Shown: positions 35,415-42,372 of the stretch, one piece after another
How positions within the stretch are numbered: position 1 is the first letter of the stretch
How the letters are laid out: each line of letters starts with the position of its first letter
Assembly: GCA_012270125.1 (NCBI GenBank)
Contig: JAAXIY010000027.1
Coordinates: 1,704 to 44,075, forward strand
DNA length: 42,372 bases
Origin: Paracoccaceae bacterium
Lineage (GTDB): Bacteria; Pseudomonadota; Alphaproteobacteria; Rhodobacterales; Rhodobacteraceae
Direction: 5' to 3'
Translations under genes and position numbers: made by a program
Notes under the pieces: generated by a model
What the model saw: only the letters and a program-made list of their open reading frames with translations
Databases searched by the model: none
What the model was told of the DNA's origin: nothing

Positions 35415-37028
35415 TTAACTCGTATCTCTGACTAACTTCCAGTTAATCGCATCCAACAGCGCTTCAAAACTTGCATCAACAATATTCGGCGAAACTCCGA
35501 CCGTCGACCAGCGCACTCCATTTTTATCTTCACTATCAATCACAACTCGCGTCATGGCCTCTGTGCCACCCTGTGTAATTCGCACCTTAAAATCAACCAA
35601 TTTTATATCATCAATTAGATTTTGGTAACTTCCCAGATCTTTAGTCAAAGCCTTTGATAGAGCATTAACCGGCCCTCGATCAGAACCAATTTCATCCATA
35701 CTTTCGCTGGCAGAAAGTTTTTTTTCACCGTCTACTTTTACAACAACCACGGCCTCAGACAAACTCACTAATTTATTGTACTTATTTTTACGTCTTTCGA
35801 CCGTGACTCGGTATCTTTTAACTTCAAAGAAAGGTGGCAGCGCACCAAGCTCACGACGGGCCAAAAGTTCGAAGCTTGCTTGAGCAGTATCAAACGAATA
35901 TCCAATAGCCTCCCGTTCTTTAACAATTTCAAGTATGCGACCAATAGCTGGATCCTGTTTTTTAACGTTCAGGCCTGCTTCGTTTAATCGACGGATTAAG
36001 TTGGACTGACCAGCTTGGTTAGATACAGGAATAACTCTAGTGTTTCCGATCAAGGAAGGCTCAATGTGCTCATAGGTGGTTGGGTCTTTTATGATTGCAG
36101 AAGCATGAAGACCAGCCTTGTGCGCAAAAGCTGATGCCCCAACATAAGGCGCTTGCCTGAGAGGAATTCGGTTTATTATATCATCCAATTGACGAGAAAC
36201 ACGCGTGAGACCCGAAAGAGAACTCATGGATATATTTGTCTCAAACTGATCTTTATAAGGCTTCTTAAGCAGTAAAGTTGGAATAATTGAAGTTAAGTTT
36301 GCGTTTCCACACCTCTCTCCCAAACCATTTAATGTACCCTGTATTTGACGCACACCTGAGTCAATTGCTGCTAATGTATTGGCAACAGCATTTTCAGTAT
36401 CATTGTGCGCATGAATACCCAAACGATCTCCAGAAATACCTTGCCTTATAACCTCATCAACAATTTTTCTGATATCGTTTGGAAGGCAGCCACCATTTGT
36501 ATCACATAACACCACCCATCGTGCTCCGGCATCCAAGGCTGATTTAATTGTTTGAATGGCATATGAAGAGTTATCTTTAAAGCCATCAAAGAAATGTTCC
36601 GCGTCAAAAATAGCCTCTCTCTTGTTATTAACCAAATGACTAATTGAACTTGAAATATTTATTAAATTTTCATCAAGGGAGATGCCCAAAGCTTTTTCAA
36701 CATGAAAATCATGAGACTTTCCCACCAAACAAACTGAGGAAGTTCCAGAGTTAAGCACAGAAGAAAGAATTTCGTCATTTTCTGCAGAACGTCCCGACCT
36801 TTTAGTCATTCCAAAGGCAGTAAAATTTGCCTTCGTTTTTTCAATGCGTTCAAACAATTCACTGTCGACCGGATTGGCGCCCGGCCAACCACCCTCGATA
36901 TAGTCAACACCCAGATCGTCCAATGATCTAATAACGGAGAGTTTTTCATTTAAAGAAAACTGAACACCCTGAGTTTGTTGTCCGTCCCGCAGAGTAGTGT
37001 CATAAATAAATAGTCGTTCTTTTTGCAT
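35415..37028 (-). CDS. cimA: (R)-citramalate synthase
   Basis: A 537-residue enzyme of the HMG-CoA-lyase-like family condensing pyruvate and acetyl-CoA to citramalate for isoleucine synthesis. The barrel has YDTTLRDGQQTQGVQFSLNE, EGGWPGANPVDSELFE, DTNGGCLP and HAHNDTENAVANT. FAHKAGLHASAI follows, then a LeuA-type regulatory domain (about 400-537). The sequence EGGWPGANP and length separate it from 2-isopropylmalate synthase. It follows cysS after 7 bp and is probably co-transcribed. Confidence 0.92.
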   Translation of the reverse strand: MQKERLFIYDTTLRDGQQTQGVQFSLNEKLSVIRSLDDLGVDYIEGGWPGANPVDSELFERIEKTKANFTAFGMTKRSGRSAENDEILSSVLNSGTSSVCLVGKSHDFHVEKALGISLDENLINISSSISHLVNNKREAIFDAEHFFDGFKDNSSYAIQTIKSALDAGARWVVLCDTNGGCLPNDIRKIVDEVIRQGISGDRLGIHAHNDTENAVANTLAAIDSGVRQIQGTLNGLGERCGNANLTSIIPTLLLKKPYKDQFETNISMSSLSGLTRVSRQLDDIINRIPLRQAPYVGASAFAHKAGLHASAIIKDPTTYEHIEPSLIGNTRVIPVSNQAGQSNLIRRLNEAGLNVKKQDPAIGRILEIVKEREAIGYSFDTAQASFELLARRELGALPPFFEVKRYRVTVERRKNKYNKLVSLSEAVVVVKVDGEKKLSASESMDEIGSDRGPVNALSKALTKDLGSYQNLIDDIKLVDFKVRITQGGTEAMTRVVIDSEDKNGVRWSTVGVSPNIVDASFEALLDAINWKLVRDTS

Positions 37029-37035
37029 ATAGGAC

Positions 37036-38418
37036 CTAACTTAAACCATAGAAATCGAGTATTTCAGTTACTTTTAGCTGGGAAAATCTCGCATTTTGTA
37101 CCAGCGTAACATTTGACTTTCCAATTTGGACATCAAGTCCAGCGTTTGTAAGTTTAGACCTCAATTTATCAACATTTTCAAAATTTTTGCTTTCTATGGC
37201 CTGTTTTCTTAATGTCATAAACAGGTCCTCTAAAGAACTCACATCAACCTCTGCGCACCACTCTCCCATTTCTTCTGTCAAGATCCCCAGAAAATTAGCA
37301 GCGGCCTTTAACTTTCCTATTTCTCCTTTACTAGCGTAACTATGAATTAAAGAAATAACACCCGCAGTATTCAGGTCATCAGATAATATTTGCACAACTT
37401 CATCTGGTATCGAGACAATTTCGGTATTGTCTTTTGTTAAACCTCGCCATTTTCTCAGTATATTTTCGGCCTCCATGGCTTTCGGCAAATTCCAATCCAT
37501 TGGCTTGCTGTAATGAGTTGAAAGAAACACGAACCTTATTACTTCACCTGCAAAACCCTTATCAAGCAAATCTCGAACAGTAAAAAAATTACCAAGAGAT
37601 TTCGACATTTTTTTTCCATCAACTTGCAGCATTTCATTGTGCAACCAATAGCGCGCAAATTCACTTTCAGGATATGCACAACAACTTTGAGCTATTTCAT
37701 TTTCATGATGTGGAAACTGCAAATCGTTTCCACCTCCATGAATATCAAAAGTCGCGCCCAATATATCGTGTGCCATAGCAGAACATTCTATGTGCCAACC
37801 TGGCCGTCCCCTTCCCCATGGACTTTCCCAGCCTGGTAAATTTTTTTCTGAAGGCTTCCATAAAACGAAATCCATCGGATCTCGCTTGTAAGAAGCAATC
37901 TCCACACGGGCACCTGCAATCATATCCTCGACACTTCGCCCAGAAAGTTTTCCATAATTTTTATATTTGGAAACTGAAAAAAGCACGTGACCTTCTTCAA
38001 CGTATGCAAATCCTTCAGTTATTAATCGTTCAATGAAATTTATCATTTGAGGAATATAGTCTGTTGCTTTGGGCATTAAGTTCGGTTCTAAATTTCCCAA
38101 AGCAGCCATATCATCCAAATACCATTGAATAGTTTCCGAGGTTATGTCCGTTATCGGCCGACCACTCTCTAGAGACTTATTATTAATTTTATCATCAATA
38201 TCTGTAAAATTTCTTACATAAGTTATACTTTTCTTTCCATAAACTTGGATTAACAGCCGATACAAAACATCAAACATTATTACATTTCGAGCGTTTCCAA
38301 GATGGGCGCGGTCATAAACCGTCGGACCACAAAGGTAGAGCCTGACATTATTTTCGTCTAAAGGAACAAATATCTGCTTTTTTCTAGTAAGCGTATTATG
38401 CAGTTTAATTTTTATCAT
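37036..38418 (-). CDS. cysS: Cysteinyl-tRNA synthetase
   Basis: A 460-residue class I aminoacyl-tRNA synthetase. The zinc site begins with C30 in [14 protein letters not shown], which also holds the HIGH-like HLGN at 39-42. The other zinc ligands include the cysteine in [10 protein letters not shown] and the histidine in [11 protein letters not shown]. The KMSKS loop is KKMSKSLGN near residue 270. Usual length. It is divergent from the aminotransferase across 192 bp where I see no clear dyad or leader structure. Confidence 0.97.
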   Translation of the reverse strand: MIKIKLHNTLTRKKQIFVPLDENNVRLYLCGPTVYDRAHLGNARNVIMFDVLYRLLIQVYGKKSITYVRNFTDIDDKINNKSLESGRPITDITSETIQWYLDDMAALGNLEPNLMPKATDYIPQMINFIERLITEGFAYVEEGHVLFSVSKYKNYGKLSGRSVEDMIAGARVEIASYKRDPMDFVLWKPSEKNLPGWESPWGRGRPGWHIECSAMAHDILGATFDIHGGGNDLQFPHHENEIAQSCCAYPESEFARYWLHNEMLQVDGKKMSKSLGNFFTVRDLLDKGFAGEVIRFVFLSTHYSKPMDWNLPKAMEAENILRKWRGLTKDNTEIVSIPDEVVQILSDDLNTAGVISLIHSYASKGEIGKLKAAANFLGILTEEMGEWCAEVDVSSLEDLFMTLRKQAIESKNFENVDKLRSKLTNAGLDVQIGKSNVTLVQNARFSQLKVTEILDFYGLS

Positions 38419-38610
38419 TCATTTTTAGTTCGTTAAATCTGACGGAACCGCAATAACAAGAACAAGCACTTTTGGAAATGACAAATCACTTTAGTGTTAA
38501 AAAAATAGATACCGTAATCTACTAAATTTACTCTAATTGTTCATTTCTAATTTGACATCGCATAAAATAATCGACCGTAATGTGCGAAAAGTCGTTGTAG
38601 GAACAAGAGT

Positions 38611-39780
38611 ATGAGATCTTCCAATCGTATTGAAAATATTACCAATGGTGGCTCAGATGGTTGGGAAATATTTTATAAGGCCAGAAAATTAATAGCATCT
38701 GGTACTGAAGTTGTAGAGCTCAGTATCGGAGAACATGATATTGGTACCGATCCAGCCATTCTTAACGCGATGTATGAAGCTGCTTTAAATGGACATACCG
38801 GATATGCTTCGGTACCAGGAATTGAAGAATTAAGGTCTCTTATAGCAAATCGAACATTAGAAAAAACAGGAATTGAAACAACTTTAGACAACGTTATTGT
38901 AACACCGGGAGGGCAATCCGCTTTGTTTGCTGCTCATATGGCAGCTTTAGACGATAAAGACATAGCTGCATACATAGATCCTTTCTATGCGACATATCCT
39001 ACTACGATTAGATCAGTTGGAGCCCGTGAAAGTAGAATTGTAACCAGCGCAAAAAATTATTTTCAGCCAACTTTTGAACAACTAGATAGCGGGACGAAGC
39101 AGGCAAAATCACTATTGATTAACTCACCCAACAATCCAACAGGCGTAGTTTATAGCAAAACCACTGTCGCAAATATTTGCGAAGTAGCAAAAAAAAATGA
39201 TCTTTGGGTCATTTCGGATGAAGTCTATGAAACTCAAATCTGGAGCAACAAACACATTTCACCGCGAGAAATTGAAAATATGTCTGAAAGAACTCTAGTT
39301 GTGGGCTCTCTTTCAAAAAGTCATGCAATGACAGGTTCCCGCTTGGGATGGCTAATAGGGCCAAAGGAAATAATATCTAAAGCAATAGATTTAGCAACAA
39401 ATATGACTTACGGCGTACCCGGTTACATACAGCATGCTGGTATTTTTGCTTTGAGAAAAGGGAAGGAATTTGAGCAAAAAATATCCAAGCCATTTAATCG
39501 CAGACAAAAGCTTGCTGTAGATATTTTGAAAGATTTCCCCAAATTGGGGCATATTCCCCCTCAGGGCGCTATGTATATCATGCTTGATATCCGCTCGACA
39601 GGAATGAACGGAATAAGTTTTGCTCATGAACTTTTAGATACAGAAAAGATTGCTGTAATGCCGGGAGAAAGCTTTGGCGAGGCTGCTTCAGGCCATGTGA
39701 GAATTTCACTTACTTTGGATGATGAAAAATTTAAAAAAACCTTTCGAACCGTTTGTAATTTCGCTAATAGTCTTTCGTAG
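38611..39780 (+). CDS. PLP-dependent class I/II aminotransferase
   Basis: A 389-residue fold-type I aminotransferase. The PLP lysine is K236 in VVGSLSKSHAMTGSRLGW; NSPNNPTGVVYS, SDEVYETQIW and the C-terminal arginine in SGHVRISLTL are also in place. It resembles aspartate/arginine-pyruvate-type enzymes, but the amino donor cannot be read. The ATG at 38611 is preceded by AGGAACAAGAGT, a usable ribosome site. It converges on ndk with a shared hairpin terminator. Confidence 0.88.
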   Translation: MRSSNRIENITNGGSDGWEIFYKARKLIASGTEVVELSIGEHDIGTDPAILNAMYEAALNGHTGYASVPGIEELRSLIANRTLEKTGIETTLDNVIVTPGGQSALFAAHMAALDDKDIAAYIDPFYATYPTTIRSVGARESRIVTSAKNYFQPTFEQLDSGTKQAKSLLINSPNNPTGVVYSKTTVANICEVAKKNDLWVISDEVYETQIWSNKHISPREIENMSERTLVVGSLSKSHAMTGSRLGWLIGPKEIISKAIDLATNMTYGVPGYIQHAGIFALRKGKEFEQKISKPFNRRQKLAVDILKDFPKLGHIPPQGAMYIMLDIRSTGMNGISFAHELLDTEKIAVMPGESFGEAASGHVRISLTLDDEKFKKTFRTVCNFANSLS

Positions 39781-39794
39781 GTTTCAAATTAAAA

Positions 39795-39826
39795 AGATCG
39801 GGTTTGATACTCTAAAAACCCGATCT
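39795..39826. terminator. Bidirectional terminator between aminotransferase and ndk
   Basis: Perfect 11-bp stem AGATCGGGTTT/AAACCCGATCT with a 10-nt loop. The T-run is better on the minus strand (TTTTT after the stem, for ndk) than on the plus strand. Confidence 0.8.
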
Positions 39827-39872
39827 AATATTTACATTTCTTACCTTCAATTATTCGCTTTTAGCTGACCAG

Positions 39873-40295
39873 CTATCCAACCAATTCTATTCCAGAAAAG
39901 AAATAAGAAATTTCAACAGCAGCAGTCTCTGGAGCATCAGAACCATGAACAGAGTTTTCTCCAACGCTCTCTGCAAACTCAGCCCGTATAGTTCCTGGAG
40001 CCGCATCTGCTGGGTTTGTCGCACCCATAACTTCTCTATTCTTTGAAATAGCATTTTCTCCTTCAAGAACCTGCACAATCACAGGCTCCGATGACATAAA
40101 TTCGCACAATTCATCGTAAAACGGACGTTCAGAATGAACTTCATAAAATTTACCCGCCTGCGCCTTTGTCATGTGTATGCGCTTTTGCGCCACTACTCTA
40201 AGGCCAGCATCCTCAAATTTAGCATTTATTTTTCCAGTAAGGTTACGACGTGTTGCGTCAGGTTTAATAATACTGAATGTTCGCTCTAAGCCCAT
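39873..40295 (-). CDS. ndk: Nucleoside diphosphate kinase
   Basis: A 140-residue enzyme balancing NTP pools. The phosphorylated histidine is H117 in [25 protein letters not shown] and [14 protein letters not shown] complete the active site. Standard length. AGAGGAA lies 8 nt before the ATG. It is divergent from the ABC-F gene across 166 AT-rich bp. Confidence 0.98.
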   Translation of the reverse strand: MGLERTFSIIKPDATRRNLTGKINAKFEDAGLRVVAQKRIHMTKAQAGKFYEVHSERPFYDELCEFMSSEPVIVQVLEGENAISKNREVMGATNPADAAPGTIRAEFAESVGENSVHGSDAPETAAVEISYFFSGIELVG

Positions 40296-40461
40296 ATAAA
40301 GTTCCTCTTTTCTATCAAGTTTCCATCAAAATTAAATCGTTGGTTGGAGCCACTATCACGAGAAAACTCAATTTAAAAGACGCATTATTTTAGCCACACA
40401 AATTAAATATTTTTAACGTGTTATTCTTTTAAAAAAATTTTTTCACTGTTACTCAGGAGTA

Positions 40462-42297
40462 ATGATCAAAATAGAAAAAATTTCATTCAGCATAGGTGGT
40501 CGGAAACTTTTAGATACCGGAAATATCTCTATACCAACGAAGCATAAAGTAGGCGTAGTTGGTCGGAATGGGACTGGAAAAACAACCCTATTTGATTTGA
40601 TCAAAGGAAACCGCGAATTAGAGTCTGGCAAAATTTATGTCCCAAGAAACACCAAGATCGGTGATGTTCAACAGGAAGTGTCTGAAAATAATCTGTCCGT
40701 TTTAGAGACAATTTTAGCAGCAGACGAGGAGCGGGAAACGCTCATAAAACAGAGTTCAACTGAAAAAGACCCCATTCGTATTGCTGAAATACAGATGAGA
40801 CTTGAAGATATAGACGCTTGGTCTGCCGAAGCCAGAGCTTCCACTATTTTAAAGGGACTTGGGTTTGACGAAAAAGATAATAACCTGCCGTGCAAATCCT
40901 TTTCGGGAGGTTGGCGCATGAGAATATCTTTGGCGGCTGTGTTATTCAATCAACCAGATTTACTTTTATTAGATGAACCTACTAACTACCTTGATTTGGA
41001 GGGCACGATTTGGCTTCAAAACTACTTGATCACTTATCCCCATACGGTTCTTATTATTAGTCACGATCGGGACCTTCTAAATAATTGCGTCAATTCCATC
41101 CTTCATCTTGAAGATAAAAACCTGAATTTTTACTCCGGAAATTATGAAAAATTTGCCGAAACTAGATTGGCTAAACTTGAAAGCAAACTTTCAGAAATAA
41201 AAAAACAAGATAAAACCCGCGAGCATTTACAGTCTTTTGTTGACCGATTTCGATATAAAGCAAAAAAAGCTAAACAAGCACAGTCAAGATTGAAAGCTTT
41301 AAGCCGGCTCAAAACTATCACATTGCCAAAAGAAAAAGCTTTACGAAAAATTTCTTTCCCAAGCCCTGAAGAGTTGCCCTCACCATTAATATCAATTGAA
41401 GATGGTTCAACTGGCTATGAAAACAAAACAATTCTTTCGAAGCTTAACTTGCGTATAGACCATGACGAAAAAATAGCATTGTTAGGAAAGAATGGTGAGG
41501 GTAAGTCAACATTATCAAAGTTATTAGCTGAAAAAATTCCTCTATTTAGTGGATCTATAGTAAAATCTCCAAAACTAAGAATAGGGTACTTCTCTCAGCA
41601 TCAAACTGATGAGTTGAGAAAAGACGAGACCCCATTTGATCATCTTTCAAGAGCCAGGCCTACTAAAAGCATTGCGGAAAGAAAAACAATATTAGGGACT
41701 TATGGAATTGGAGCTGAGCAATCTGAATTATCAGTTTCAAACCTGTCGGGAGGACAGAAAGCTCGTTTATTGTTATTATTAGCAACATTAGACAGCCCTC
41801 ATCTTTTGATTTTAGATGAACCAACAAATCATCTTGATATTGAAAGCCGCGAGGCACTTATTGAAGCCCTGACAAAATTTACAGGCGCTGTCATTCTGGT
41901 AAGCCATGACTTCCATTTATTATCATTGGTTACCGAAAAATTATGGCTGGTAGGAAACGGCAGCGTTAGTCAATATGAAGATGACTTGGACAGTTATCGT
42001 TCTGGCATTTTAGCAACAAAACAAGGAAAACGGCCAAGAATAGAAAAAAAGCACGATGATAAAAAAGAGTTTCAGAAGAGAGCACTAACCTTCAAAAACG
42101 AAGTTAAAAAGTGTGAAGAAAGACTAGAAAAGCTTCAAATCATGAAAAGAAAAGTGGCTGATATTTTATCAAACCAAGATCTCTACTCAAACGACAAGCT
42201 AAAAGAATTAGAAAATTGGAACAAAAAATATTCAGAAATAAATGAAGCCATTAAACGAGCAGAAGATCTTTGGATTAAAGCTCAAGATAAGATATGA
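40462..42297 (+). CDS. ABC-F family ATPase, YheS-like
   Basis: A 611-residue soluble protein with two ABC domains and no membrane part, as in ABC-F translation factors that act on the ribosome. First domain: Walker A GRNGTGKTT at 34-42, signature SGGWRMR, Walker B LLLLDEPTNYLD. Second domain: GKNGEGKST, LSGGQKARLL and LILDEPTNHLD. The linker between has the P-site-interaction-type helices with VDRFRYKAKKAKQAQSRLKA. DAWSAEARASTILKGLGF and this linker resemble E. coli YheS more than Uup or EttA. The C-terminal 90 residues are a charged coiled coil. The last 75 bp of the window after it show no feature. Confidence 0.92.
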   Translation: MIKIEKISFSIGGRKLLDTGNISIPTKHKVGVVGRNGTGKTTLFDLIKGNRELESGKIYVPRNTKIGDVQQEVSENNLSVLETILAADEERETLIKQSSTEKDPIRIAEIQMRLEDIDAWSAEARASTILKGLGFDEKDNNLPCKSFSGGWRMRISLAAVLFNQPDLLLLDEPTNYLDLEGTIWLQNYLITYPHTVLIISHDRDLLNNCVNSILHLEDKNLNFYSGNYEKFAETRLAKLESKLSEIKKQDKTREHLQSFVDRFRYKAKKAKQAQSRLKALSRLKTITLPKEKALRKISFPSPEELPSPLISIEDGSTGYENKTILSKLNLRIDHDEKIALLGKNGEGKSTLSKLLAEKIPLFSGSIVKSPKLRIGYFSQHQTDELRKDETPFDHLSRARPTKSIAERKTILGTYGIGAEQSELSVSNLSGGQKARLLLLLATLDSPHLLILDEPTNHLDIESREALIEALTKFTGAVILVSHDFHLLSLVTEKLWLVGNGSVSQYEDDLDSYRSGILATKQGKRPRIEKKHDDKKEFQKRALTFKNEVKKCEERLEKLQIMKRKVADILSNQDLYSNDKLKELENWNKKYSEINEAIKRAEDLWIKAQDKI

Positions 42298-42372
42298 AAT
42301 TTTATCACATCGTCAGATTAAACTTAATTTAATAAATTTTTGATCTATTCCTTTATGCCTTAAAGATTGATT

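Overview
This AT-rich window looks like a chromosomal core segment of a marine alphaproteobacterium, most likely a low-GC, streamlined member or relative of the Rhodobacterales. That is an inference from gene content, not a database result. It rests on a suf operon headed by an IscR with a single cysteine, a HemB without the zinc cysteines, an obg-proB-proA-DUF3553 block next to olsBA, an L21 protein with a long tail, and a small membrane protein beside mfd resembling what Rhodobacterales genomes call 'component of SufBCD complex'. Genes are tightly packed, many overlap by 1-4 nt, and no gap exceeds 300 bp. I see no tRNA, rRNA, CRISPR, insertion sequence, prophage or attachment site.

Layout. 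1-6151 (minus): iscR, cysteine desulfurase, sufB, sufC, sufD and two YIP1-type membrane proteins, the last running off the window; almost every junction is ATGA or TAATG. 6294-10963: an alpha/beta hydrolase converging on mfd, then the small membrane protein. 11096-15567 (plus): hemB, a SYLF lipoprotein and gyrA. 15592-17570 (minus): ctaA and trmJ. 17685-18305 (plus): a ThiE-like gene. 18277-25407 (minus): olsA, olsB, DUF3553, proA, proB, obg, a LysE exporter, rpmA and rplU. 25667-30011 (plus): an SGNH hydrolase, a non-pyrrolysine MttB-family methyltransferase and typA. 30097-33226 (minus): rpsI, rplM, an HNH protein, a carboxylesterase and an AlkA-like glycosylase. 33359-34579 (plus): an MFS transporter. 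34600-38418 (minus): an SQS/PSY-fold protein, citramalate synthase and cysS. 38611-42297: an aminotransferase (plus), ndk (minus) and a YheS-like ABC-F ATPase (plus).

Functions are mostly housekeeping: Fe-S assembly, repair and topology, heme and heme A synthesis, translation, proline and isoleucine-pathway synthesis, and ornithine lipids. I did not find a self-evident new system. The points most worth a second look are the Fe-S operon with two coupled membrane proteins and an operator lying on its own -10 element, a perfect 25-bp palindrome before the MFS gene, an Arg/Ala-repeat mini-ORF before the MttB homologue, paired palindromes around the rplU promoter, and the L21 C-terminal domain.
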